From NCBI RefSeq assembly GCF_001280125.1, contig NZ_LGEG01000243.1:1-43552 (forward strand): a DNA stretch of 43,552 nucleotides. The letters run 5' to 3'. Under the pieces are notes generated by a model. That model ran no database searches. It was not told where the DNA came from and saw only the letters and a list, made by a program, of their open reading frames with translations. How positions within the stretch are numbered: the first letter of the stretch is position 1; each line of letters starts with the position of its first letter. A program made the translations under genes and the position numbers. Positions 7,311-14,395 of this stretch are shown in pieces. This stretch comes from Streptomyces sp. NRRL F-6492 (lineage in GTDB: Bacteria > Actinomycetota > Actinomycetes > Streptomycetales > Streptomycetaceae).

Positions 7311-8428
7311 GCCAGCTTCGCGATCGCTTCGCGGCCGCCCTCCAGGAACTCGGGCCAGGGCCCGCCCTCCTCCTTGCCCCGGGGCTCGACGACGCCGTGG
7401 AGGTACTTGTTGAGGATGGCGAGGTCCTCGGGCTCGCGGCGGGCGAGGGTGCCGACGAGCGAGGCGGCGAGGGTGCGGGCGGTCAGGGCGCGCTCGCCGA
7501 AGAAGTTGCCGTGCAGGATCGAGTCCTCCAGGACGCCGATCTGTTCGGCGGTGGAGAGCGCGGACTCCAGCTTCTCGTCGTCGCCGCCGGCCGCGGCGGC
7601 GGAGGCGCGCAGGTCGGCGAAGCTCCGGAGGAGGACGTCGAGGAGGGTGGGCGGCACGTCCAGCTCGATGCGGTGGCGGCGCAGCAGCTCCTCGGTGCGG
7701 AAGCGGACGATCTCGGCCTCGCTCTTCTTGTTCGTCACGACCGGGATGCGGACGAAGTTGAACCGGCGCTTGAGCGCGGAGGAGAGGTCGTTGACGCCCC
7801 GGTCGCGGCTGTTGGCGGTGGCGATGACGGAGAAGCCGGGCTTGGCGAAGACGATGTTCCCGCCGTCGGCGCCGTCGAGTTCGGGGACGGAGACGTACTT
7901 CTCGGAGAGGATCGAGATGAGGGCGTCCTGGACGTCGCTGGTGGAGCGGGTCAGCTCCTCGAAGCGGCCGATGGTGCCGGTCTCCATGGCGGTCATGATC
8001 GGCGAGGGGATCATCGACTCGCGGGACTGCCCCTTGGCGATGACCATGGAGACGTTCCAGGAGTACTTGATGTGGTCCTCGGTGGTGCCGGCCGTGCCCT
8101 GGACCACCTGGGTGGAGTTGCGGCTGATGGCGGCGGCGAGGAGTTCCGCGAGCCAGCTCTTGCCGGTGCCGGGGTCGCCGATGAGGAGGAGGCCGCGGTC
8201 GGAGGCGAGGGTGACGATGGAGCGCTCGACGAAGCTGCGGTCGCCGAACCACTTCTGCGCCACCTCGCGGTCCAGTCCGTCGGCGCGCTCGGAACCCAGG
8301 ACGAACAGGCGGACCATCTTCGGGGACAGGCGCCAGGAGAACGGCTTGGGGTCGTCGTCGATCGACTCCAGCCAGTCGAGTTCCTCGGCGTACTTGATCT
8401 CGGCGGGAGCGCGGAGCAGGTCGGACAT
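7307..8428 (-). CDS. MoxR-type AAA+ ATPase (YehL-like)
   Basis: A 373-aa AAA+ ATPase. The Walker A motif is GDPGTGKS (84-91). The Walker B position reads TIGRFEEL (E157-E158) instead of the usual hhhhDE. Sensor 1 is VIATAN (Asn206), and an arginine-finger-like pair lies in SSALKRRFNF (about 221-222). The MoxR-specific insert region (EDHIKYSWNVSMVIAKGQS) follows the first helices. MoxR ATPases remodel or insert cofactors into partner complexes and nearly always work with VWA proteins, which matches the upstream VWA gene. The start ATG 8428 has AAAGG about 8 bp upstream. The start lies just after an array of octamer repeats separating it from the VWA gene, the only non-overlapping junction in the operon. 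Its stop overlaps the DUF5682 start. Confidence 0.93.
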   Translation of the reverse strand: MSDLLRAPAEIKYAEELDWLESIDDDPKPFSWRLSPKMVRLFVLGSERADGLDREVAQKWFGDRSFVERSIVTLASDRGLLLIGDPGTGKSWLAELLAAAISRNSTQVVQGTAGTTEDHIKYSWNVSMVIAKGQSRESMIPSPIMTAMETGTIGRFEELTRSTSDVQDALISILSEKYVSVPELDGADGGNIVFAKPGFSVIATANSRDRGVNDLSSALKRRFNFVRIPVVTNKKSEAEIVRFRTEELLRRHRIELDVPPTLLDVLLRSFADLRASAAAAGGDDEKLESALSTAEQIGVLEDSILHGNFFGERALTARTLAASLVGTLARREPEDLAILNKYLHGVVEPRGKEEGGPWPEFLEGGREAIAKLA

Positions 8429-8441
8429 GCGGAGGGCCTTT

Positions 8442-8537
8442 CGGGTTCTCGGGTCTTGGGGCCTGCGGGTCTTGAGGTCTGCGGATCTCGGGGCCTGCGG
8501 GTCTTGGGGCCCGCGGGTTCTCGGGTTCTCGGGTCCT
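8442..8537 (-). repeat. Twelve tandem octamers between the VWA and MoxR genes
   Basis: Exactly 96 bp divide into twelve 8-bp units related to CGGGTCTT (plus strand). The middle eight pair into four 16-bp units (8450-8465, 8466-8481, 8482-8497, 8498-8513), and three near-identical CGGGTTCT/CGGGTCCT units close the array at 8514-8537. The array fills almost the whole spacer between the VWA stop codon and the ribosome-binding site of the MoxR gene. Confidence 0.85.
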
Positions 8538-9934
8538 CAGGTGAGGAAGGTCTTGAGCTCGTGCACGAGCTTGTCGACGTGGCCGGAGATCACCGGGGTG
8601 CCGAGCGCCTTGAACCGCTCCCGGAACCAGGGGTTGACCTCCTGCCGTCCCGAGCTGGTCACCGAACCGACGGGGAGGAACCGCACGCCGGAGCGGTGGA
8701 CCGCCTCGATGCCCTCGAACAGCGGCTGCGAGCGGTCGAACTCGTAGAAGTCGGAGATCCAGACCATGACGGTGTTCTTCGGTTCGGCGATCTTCGGCCG
8801 GGCCATGGCCATCGCCACGGGCCCGTCGTTGCCGCCGCCGAGGTTGGTGCGCAGGAGCACGTCGAACGGGTCGCGCACCCAGGGGGTGAGGTCGATCGCG
8901 CGGGTGTCGTACGCGACGAGGTGGACGTCCACCTTGGGGAGCCCGGCGAAGATCGAGGCGAGGATGGTGCAGTTGACCATCGAGTCGACCATGGAACCGG
9001 ACTGGTCCACGACCACGATCAGCCGCTGGGGCGTGGTCCTGCGGGTCGTGTGCCGGTAGTGGAGGCGGTCGACGTACAGCCGCTCCTCCTCGGGGCTCCA
9101 GTTGGTGAGGTTCTTCCAGATGGTGCGGTCGAGGTCCAGGTTGCGGAAGACCCGCTTGGGCGGGACGGAGCGGTCCAGCTCGCCGACGGTGGCCTTCTCC
9201 ACCTGGGTGCGGAGGACTTCGGCGACCTCGTCGACGTAACGCCGGATGAGGGACTTGGCGTTGGCGAGGGCGTCGCCGGAGAGGTTGCCCTTGTCTCGGA
9301 GCAGCTGCTCGATCAGGGACATGCTGGGGATGAGCCGGGCGGCCAGCTTCGGGTCCGCGAGGACCTCGCGCAGGCGCATGCGGCTCACGAGGTCGGCCTC
9401 GACGGCGCCGAGTTCGGGTCCGAGGCCGCCGGCGGCCGGTCCGGCGGCCCTGCCGCCGCGCAGCCCGCCGGGCGGGCAGCCGAGCGCGCGCTCCAGCCAT
9501 CCGGCGTCCGACTGCCAGCGGGCCAGCTGCCCGGCGGACACGGCGCCCGAGCCGGTGGAGAAGACGTTGAGCAGGAGCTTCGAGGCGAGGGCGGCGCGCC
9601 GGACCTCGGCGGCCCGGTCGCGCGTCCCGTCCGGTTCGGCCTCCGGGGTCATCAGGCCGTCGAACGCGTCGGCCAGTTCCGGGTGGCGCTGGACGACGGA
9701 GTCGACGGAGGTGCCCGGATCGAGCAGGGCCGGCGGCAGACCGATGTCCTCGACGACGGCGAGGCTCGCCGACTCCAGGGCGGGCTGCTCCTCGGGGTCG
9801 AAGAGCCGGGCGAGCAGACGCCAGTAGACGACCTGGCGACGGTTGTCGTGGGAATCGGGAACGGGGCCGGTCCCGGTGGGGTCCGTGCTGGTCGGGTCGG
9901 TCCCGGTGAGGTCCGTCCAAGTGGGGTCGGTCAT
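8537..9934 (-). CDS. VWA domain protein of the MoxR-associated cluster (YehP-like)
   Basis: A 465-aa cytoplasmic protein; ATG 9934 overlaps the upstream gene's stop (ATGA). The N-terminus is a pentapeptide repeat (TDPTW, TDLTG, TDPTS, TDPTG; residues 2-21). Residues about 30-290 are helical and specific to this family (for example RVFRNLDLDRTIWKNLTNWS). The von Willebrand factor A domain occupies about 303-465, with MIDAS residues DQSGS (310-314), a Thr/Asn/Asp segment TNLGGGND (363-370) and a distal Asp in VWISDFYEF. The intact DxSxS motif suggests it binds a divalent metal and a partner. In the MoxR-VWA pattern, the VWA protein typically recruits the substrate of the ATPase. It sits between an unknown 464-aa protein and the ATPase; the stop codon touches the octamer array. 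Confidence 0.92.
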   Translation of the reverse strand: MTDPTWTDLTGTDPTSTDPTGTGPVPDSHDNRRQVVYWRLLARLFDPEEQPALESASLAVVEDIGLPPALLDPGTSVDSVVQRHPELADAFDGLMTPEAEPDGTRDRAAEVRRAALASKLLLNVFSTGSGAVSAGQLARWQSDAGWLERALGCPPGGLRGGRAAGPAAGGLGPELGAVEADLVSRMRLREVLADPKLAARLIPSMSLIEQLLRDKGNLSGDALANAKSLIRRYVDEVAEVLRTQVEKATVGELDRSVPPKRVFRNLDLDRTIWKNLTNWSPEEERLYVDRLHYRHTTRRTTPQRLIVVVDQSGSMVDSMVNCTILASIFAGLPKVDVHLVAYDTRAIDLTPWVRDPFDVLLRTNLGGGNDGPVAMAMARPKIAEPKNTVMVWISDFYEFDRSQPLFEGIEAVHRSGVRFLPVGSVTSSGRQEVNPWFRERFKALGTPVISGHVDKLVHELKTFLT

Positions 9935-11325
9935 GTGCGCAGCAGCTTTCCGGCTCGTTCGCGCAGGACGGCGACCGCGTCCGTGGCCGCCTTCTCCGCG
10001 CGGGCCCCGGTCTTGTCGGCGGTGCCTCCGGCCCACGCGCCCGCGTGGACGGCGACGGTCTTCTTCCGGACGGTCGTCTCGACGGCGAGCGGCTGGATGA
10101 CGAACTCCCCGGCGTCCCAGCGGAGCAGCCCCAGGCACGCGCGGGACGCGAGGACCGCTTCCGGGGTGAGCGGGCCGGCGGCCGGAATCCGGTCGGTGTC
10201 GACGGCCAGCCGGTGTCCCGCGACCGTGAGGGCGGGCGTTCCGCCGTCCGGGTGCTCCGCCGCGTATCCCTCCAGGAGGACGGGGACGGCGATGCGGGAC
10301 GGGTGGCGGTCCAGTGGGGCGGTCACCGGGTCGGTCGCGGTGGAGAGGATCACCCGGGCCGTGGCGAAGGGGTCGGCGGGCTCTCCCGTACGGGCCCGCC
10401 CGTCGTCCCAGAGGAGGTCGCCCCCGGCGGTGACGGGCATGGCGTCGAGCTCCATGGAGCGGCCCTCGCCCGCGGCGGCGAGCAGCGACATGCGGGGCCG
10501 GAGCAGCTGCCACGGGCCGGCGCCGACGACGGTGTCCGGTTTGGGCGCGGACACCGCGGCCCGGACCAGGCGGGGCGCGGTGCCGTCGGCGGGCTCGAAC
10601 ACGGCGTGGACCTGGGCCTGTACGGCGGTCGCGTGCTCCTGGAGGTCGACGCCGAGCGGCAGGAGGCGGCCGGTCGCGGTGGAGACGGCGGTGGCGCGGT
10701 CGGCGCCGGGCAGGGTGAGGAGCAGGGCGCGCGACCACAGGTCGGCCCAGCGGCGCACCGGGACGCGGTCCAGGGTGACTCCCGGGCAGGAGGCGGCGAG
10801 TTCGGCCGCGAATCCGTCGAGGAGCGTGGCCTGCCGGCGCAGCGACGGGTCCGGGAGCAGGGCGGAGACGACGGGCGCGGCGCCACCGACGAGGTCGTGG
10901 TCGATGCCCCGCCAGCCGGCGCGGGCGAGGTCGCACAGCCAGGCGCGGGCGGCGGCGAGCACGTGCGCGGCGGGCTCCTCCCCCGCGGCGCCCGGGGGCG
11001 TCGGCCCGGCGGACGGACGGCCGGTGGCGTCCGCGACGCGGGCCGTCAGGGCGTCGTGCGCGGAGCCCATGAGGGCGGTGCGGGCGGCGGCGAGCGCGAC
11101 GAAGTGGTCCTCTCCGGCGGCACCGGCCGCGGCCTCGTCGGCCGCCTCGGCGACCCGCGTCGCCAGCGGTGTGCCGGCGACGGCGTCCACGAGGGCGGCG
11201 AGTCCGTCGGCCTGTTCGGGGCCGGGGCGGAGCAGTCCGGCGACGAGCACCCGGTCGAAGGCGTCGACGGCGTCCAGGGCCTCGTCGAGGCCGTCGAGGG
11301 GATCGCCGAGCAGGTCCGTACGCAT
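9931..11325 (-). CDS. Uncharacterised protein of the MoxR-VWA cluster
   Basis: A 464-aa protein that I do not recognise. Its ATG at 11325 shares one base with the SWIM gene stop (TGATG), and its stop overlaps the VWA start (ATGA), so it is translationally coupled on both sides and almost certainly part of the same machine. It has no signal peptide or membrane segment. The first 170 residues are Ala/Leu/Asp-rich and helical. The C-terminal two thirds look more beta-rich, with motifs such as GPWQLLRPRMSLLAAAGEGR, LLWDDGRARTGEPADPF, RIAVPVLLEGY and LGLLRWDAGEFVIQPLAVET that read like conserved positions. It does not look like the HEAT-like DUF5691 proteins found with some actinobacterial SWIM/MoxR genes. 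It may be an adaptor or scaffold, by position only. Confidence 0.75.
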   Translation of the reverse strand: MRTDLLGDPLDGLDEALDAVDAFDRVLVAGLLRPGPEQADGLAALVDAVAGTPLATRVAEAADEAAAGAAGEDHFVALAAARTALMGSAHDALTARVADATGRPSAGPTPPGAAGEEPAAHVLAAARAWLCDLARAGWRGIDHDLVGGAAPVVSALLPDPSLRRQATLLDGFAAELAASCPGVTLDRVPVRRWADLWSRALLLTLPGADRATAVSTATGRLLPLGVDLQEHATAVQAQVHAVFEPADGTAPRLVRAAVSAPKPDTVVGAGPWQLLRPRMSLLAAAGEGRSMELDAMPVTAGGDLLWDDGRARTGEPADPFATARVILSTATDPVTAPLDRHPSRIAVPVLLEGYAAEHPDGGTPALTVAGHRLAVDTDRIPAAGPLTPEAVLASRACLGLLRWDAGEFVIQPLAVETTVRKKTVAVHAGAWAGGTADKTGARAEKAATDAVAVLRERAGKLLRT

Positions 11326-11910
11326 CAGGCCACCGTCCTGGTCGGCGGGAACCAGTGCATCTCGGGCACCGGCAGGGTGGTCGGTTCCAGTTCGAGGTAG
11401 GCCAGGTGCCGCAGGAACCGGCTGAAGACCGGGGCGGCGGCCGAGGTGTCGCCCTGCGCGGGGCGCGTGGCGGTCATCGCCGAGACGAGCGCGGGGGCGT
11501 CGGGCTCCGTGCCGGGCGTGTCGGCCTTCAGGTAGCGGGCGACGCGTCCGGCGCCGTACTGGAGGACGGCCTCGCCGACGAGCGCGCGGAGGTGGTTGCA
11601 GAACGTGCCGCGGGCGCCGCCGCAGGGGCGGTTGTTGTTGGTGCTGCACGCGAACGCGTACGTCCCGGCGGTGATCGAGGACACGTACACGCGTCCGATG
11701 TCGGATCCGCTGGACACGACGCCCTGCAACCGTCCGTCGGCCAGCTCGACGAACGGCACCTTGGCGAGTTTCCGCGGTCGCGCGGGCGGTACCACCCGCG
11801 TCGTACTCGACCTCTCCCAGACCGGCAACGTACCTCTCCCATGCACGTCGAAGGGGGTGTTCACGCCCGTCCGGCGGAACGTCGACGAACCTATCCCCGG
11901 CCACTGACAA
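11325..11910 (-). CDS. SWIM zinc-finger protein (YehQ-like), N-terminus apparently frameshifted
   Basis: First gene of the operon. The clear part is residues from ARPRKLAKVPFVELADGRLQ to the TGA at 11325-11327, including the zinc-binding pattern FACSTNNNRPCGG...FCNHL, the SWIM C-x-C-x(n)-C-x-H type with a long first spacing. SWIM fingers bind DNA or protein, and yeh-like clusters regularly contain one. The start is a problem. Sensible N-terminal sequence is split between two frames: MSVAGDRFVDVPPDG (TTG 11910), then VNTPFDVHGRGT in the second frame, then YVAGLGEVEYDAGG back in the first, then ARPRKLAK in the second. That implies three single-base shifts within about 110 bp. An unshifted reading from GTG 11864 would give 179 aa with a doubtful N-terminus. 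This is either a genuine lesion or base-calling errors. Confidence 0.75.
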
Positions 11911-12058
11911 CGGCTCCGGGCTTCGTCGTCGTGGGGGCCCGGGCGGGTCTTCGGGGTGCTTCGGGAGAGTCTTCGCGCGTCTGCGCGGCGGGGAGTTCGG
12001 GCCGTGGGCCTCGGGGAGCAGCGTGACCGCTTCGGTGTCCGCGCGACGGCGAGCGGGG

Positions 12059-12083
12059 CCCGGCGGCCGGTGGGGCCGCCGGG
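12059..12083 (-). terminator. GC hairpin between the GNAT gene and the SWIM operon
   Basis: A perfect 10-bp stem (12059-12068 with 12074-12083) around a 5-nt loop, 6 bp after the GNAT stop on the minus strand. It separates that gene from the SWIM-MoxR operon downstream, whose promoter should lie in 11911-12058; no clear -10/-35 pair was found there. Confidence 0.55.
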
Positions 12084-12088
12084 GCGCG

Positions 12089-12592
12089 CTACGGCAACGC
12101 GCGCGTGAGCCAGGCCACTTCGCCGTTCTCCTCCGTGGAGACGCGGTCCCGTTCGAACCCGAGCTTCTCCAGGACGCGCAGCGACGGCGTGTTCCAGGTG
12201 CCGACGGTCGACCAGAGGCGCTTGCGCCCGGTCGCGACGGCGGCGTCGAGGACGGCGCACGCCGCCTCGGTGGCGTAGCCGTGTCCGTGCGCGCGCTGGA
12301 ACAGCTCGTACGCGATCTCCGGCTCCTCCAGGGTGGTGCGGCCGATGATCAGCCCGCAGTAGCCGATGAAGTCGCCCTCGTCGCGGCGCCGGACGGGCAG
12401 CAGGGCGATGCCCGTCCTCTCCGTCGCGGCGAGCAGCTCCGCGACGGCAGCCCGGACGCGCTCGACCGGGGGTGTTCCGTTGCCGCGTTCGGAGAGGAGG
12501 GCGCTGAACTCGGCGGCGTCCGACTCGGCCCACGGCCGCAGTGTCAGGCGTTCGGTCTCCAGGTGGTACGCCATCGTCTTGTACGGAGTCAT
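12089..12592 (-). CDS. GNAT family N-acetyltransferase (RimJ/RimL type)
   Basis: A 167-aa protein from ATG 12592 (alternatives GTG 12601, ATG 12571). The opening YHLETERLTLRPWAESDAAEF is the usual RimJ/RimL-like start. EIAYELFQRAHGHGYATEA carries the acetyl-CoA pyrophosphate-binding loop (R/Q-x-x-G-x-G/A variant AHGHGYA). NTPSLRVLEKLGFERDR is the conserved C-terminal strand and helix that completes the fold. Such enzymes transfer acetyl groups from acetyl-CoA to N-termini of ribosomal proteins, small amines or antibiotics; the acceptor here cannot be deduced. It is monocistronic and followed by a hairpin. Confidence 0.85.
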   Translation of the reverse strand: MTPYKTMAYHLETERLTLRPWAESDAAEFSALLSERGNGTPPVERVRAAVAELLAATERTGIALLPVRRRDEGDFIGYCGLIIGRTTLEEPEIAYELFQRAHGHGYATEAACAVLDAAVATGRKRLWSTVGTWNTPSLRVLEKLGFERDRVSTEENGEVAWLTRALP

Positions 12593-12667
12593 GCCCCTCA
12601 CTCTGCCCCACGGACGATCACGGACCGGGGCCGGGGCGGATTCGGGGCGGAGTACGGGCGTGCGTGG

Positions 12668-13135
12668 TCACGCCCCCGTCGTGGAGCCGGGGCGGACGAT
12701 CATCAGGACGGTGACGGTGGCCCACAGCAGGTTGAAGACGCCGGTGAGCGCGGCCAGTCGGCCCGGGTTCACGGGGGTCGGCGGCGCGGTGGGACCCGCC
12801 GTCCCGGTCAGGGCGCGGTCCTGGGCGGGCAGGACGAGCAGGGCCAGGACGCCGGCGGCGGCCGCGGTCAGCAGGATCGAGGTGATCAGCCAGGCGTCGC
12901 CGAGGACGCCGAGGCTGTTGGCCGTGGCGAGGCCGAAGACGGGGACGGCGACGCCGACGCAGGCGTAGACCCGGCAGATGCGGTGCAGTGTGCGCAGGGT
13001 CGTCCGGGCGTCGCCGTCACCGGGGTCGCCGAGGGCGCGGCGCAGCGTCGCGGGGAACATGCTCGCGGCGACGGTGACCGGGCCCACGGCGACGATGGCG
13101 GCCAGGACGTGCAGGGTCAGGAGCAGCTTGGTCAT
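12668..13135 (-). CDS. DUF2269-like integral membrane protein
   Basis: A 155-aa protein with four predicted transmembrane helices: LLLTLHVLAAIVAVGPVTVAA at the N-terminus, VYACVGVAVPVFGLATA, ITSILLTAAAAGVLALLVLP, and ALTGVFNLLWATVTVLMIV near the C-terminus. The first helix with its His (LHVLAAI) and the RTLHRICRVY loop resemble the DUF2269 family of small bacterial membrane proteins, whose function is unknown. ATG 13135 overlaps the stop of the 105-aa gene upstream (ATGA), so both are translated from one message together with the DJ-1-like gene before them. The assignment is by fold pattern rather than a diagnostic motif. Confidence 0.75.
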   Translation of the reverse strand: MTKLLLTLHVLAAIVAVGPVTVAASMFPATLRRALGDPGDGDARTTLRTLHRICRVYACVGVAVPVFGLATANSLGVLGDAWLITSILLTAAAAGVLALLVLPAQDRALTGTAGPTAPPTPVNPGRLAALTGVFNLLWATVTVLMIVRPGSTTGA

Positions 13136-13449
13136 GCCCGGCGCTCCGGGGCGGTCCGGCGCTCGCCGGTCACCTTCGAGGCCGGAAGGCGGCCGGCCCT
13201 GGAGGTCCCCCGGAGGGTGTCGCCGTCGACCGTCACGTCGAACGCCAGGTTCAGCCGCATGGGCTTGGTGACGGACTGCTTCCAGGTGAGCCGGTCGCCG
13301 TCGAGGGCGAGGTCGCCCAGCGGTACCTCCTCGCCGGCTCCGCGGGCGACGCCGGTGAGGACGGTGTCCTGCACACGGAGTTCGAGCACGGCCTTCATCG
13401 TGCCGACGGGGGTGGAGACGGACAGGTTCCAGGTGCCTTCGACGGACAT
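13132..13449 (-). CDS. Small hypothetical beta-rich protein
   Basis: A 105-aa protein starting at ATG 13449 with MSVEGTWNLSVSTPVGTMKA. The pattern of short alternating strands (GTWNLSVSTPVG, AVLELRVQDTVLTGVAR, DLALDGDRLTWKQSV, MRLNLAFDVTVDGDTLRG) suggests a small beta barrel, similar in style to stand-alone lipocalin-like or DUF-type proteins often found beside oxidoreductases. It has no signal peptide or cysteine. It overlaps the downstream membrane-protein gene by 4 bp and lies 54 bp after the DJ-1-like gene, so it is the middle gene of a three-gene operon. Function unknown. Confidence 0.7.
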   Translation of the reverse strand: MSVEGTWNLSVSTPVGTMKAVLELRVQDTVLTGVARGAGEEVPLGDLALDGDRLTWKQSVTKPMRLNLAFDVTVDGDTLRGTSRAGRLPASKVTGERRTAPERRA

Positions 13450-13503
13450 GCCGATGCCTTTCCTGACGGTGTGACGCGGGAGGGGGTGAGGGGGTGAGGG
13501 GGT

Positions 13504-14199
13504 TCAGAGGGTGGCGGGGGCCGGGCCCCGGGCGCTCCAGACGGTGCCGCGCCGCTCGTGGGCGAACAGCTCCTCGACGGCGTGGGCGACGCGGGGGCCC
13601 AGCTCGCGTTCGAGGAGGTACAGGCCCAGGTCGAGCCCGGAGGTGACACCGGCGCCGGTGACCAGGTCGCCGTCGTCGACGACCCGGGCGCGGACCGCGT
13701 GGGCGCCGGTGGCGTCCAGCATGTCCAGGCCCAGGTGGTGGGTGGTGGCGTGACGCCCCTCCAGCAGACCCGCCATGGCCAGGACGAGGGAGCCGCCGCA
13801 GACGGCGGCGACGGTGACGTCCGGGTCGTCCATCGCCCGCGTGAGGAGTGCGGGGAGTTCGGTGGTCAGCGTGCGGCCCAGCAGCACCGGAACGAACTCG
13901 TCCCGCCGCCACTCGCGCCCGCCGGCGCCCACCTCTTCCTCCGGGACCTCGCCGGGCTCGCCCACGCGGCCCGAGGCTCCGGGCACCAGGACCACGTCCG
14001 ACCGCTCCGGGTCGAGGGCGCCGACGGCCCGCAGCGCCAGCCCTCCGGTGCCGCTGATCACCTCGCGGGGGCCCTCCGCGGAGACCAGCTCGACGGTCAC
14101 CGCGCCGCCCGACGCCACGCCACCGGCGTACAGCACCTCGTAGGGGGCGACGACATCGAGCGGGTCGAAACCGTCGAACAGGACGATCTGGATGTGCAC
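13504..14199 (-). CDS. DJ-1/PfpI family protein (isonitrile hydratase-like)
   Basis: A 231-aa single-domain DJ-1/PfpI protein. The N-terminal IQIVLFDGFDPLDVVAPYEV matches the start of isonitrile-hydratase-like members. The nucleophile elbow is VTVAAVCGGSLVLAMAGLL, with the cysteine followed by two glycines, and is followed by GRHATTHH, where the second His pair usually sits near the active site. GAGVTSGLDLGLYLLERELG is the typical C-terminal helix. The insert REWRRDEFVPVLLGRTLTT is longer than in many homologues. Family activities include isonitrile hydration, glyoxalase-like chemistry and chaperone roles. It heads the operon with the 105-aa and membrane proteins and is divergent from a GlxA-type regulator that itself has a DJ-1 domain, so regulator and operon are probably functionally linked. 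Confidence 0.88.
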   Translation of the reverse strand: MHIQIVLFDGFDPLDVVAPYEVLYAGGVASGGAVTVELVSAEGPREVISGTGGLALRAVGALDPERSDVVLVPGASGRVGEPGEVPEEEVGAGGREWRRDEFVPVLLGRTLTTELPALLTRAMDDPDVTVAAVCGGSLVLAMAGLLEGRHATTHHLGLDMLDATGAHAVRARVVDDGDLVTGAGVTSGLDLGLYLLERELGPRVAHAVEELFAHERRGTVWSARGPAPATL

Positions 14200-14333
14200 G
14201 GGACGTTCCTCCGGGGTCGCGTTCTCTCCGACGCGTCGAAGTCAACCGTCCGCCGACCCGGTCGCCCAGTGGCAGGAGTGACAGCTTTCAACGGGAAATC
14301 GCCAAGGGCCTGCGAGAGCCTGGGAGGTACGGT

Positions 14334-14370
14334 GACATGGGAATGTCCGTCTGCGGTCCCGGATCCGCAG
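14334..14370. promoter_or_regulatory. Inverted repeats in the DJ-1 / GlxA divergent promoter region
   Basis: Between the divergent starts at 14199 and 14396 there are two short dyads: GACAT/ATGTC (14334-14338 with 14343-14347) and CTGCGG/CCGCAG (14351-14356 with 14365-14370). They sit immediately upstream of GAGGAGATAGG, the ribosome-binding site of the regulator gene. They could be operators for the AraC-type regulator acting on both genes. Confidence 0.35.
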
Positions 14371-14395
14371 TACGGCGAGGAGATAGGTTCTGGCC

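Noticed and set aside
8442..8537. CRISPR-like array
   Set aside because: The units are 8-16 bp directly abutting with no unique spacers, so this is a tandem repeat.
4410..9920. Very long open frame on the minus strand running through the MoxR and VWA genes in another frame
   Set aside because: Only its last third is the DUF5682 gene. The first two thirds are Arg/Pro/Gly-rich out-of-frame shadow sequence caused by high GC.
9931..11325. Naming the 464-aa protein DUF5691
   Set aside because: DUF5691 proteins I recall have HEAT-like repeats and a different N-terminus, which are not seen here.
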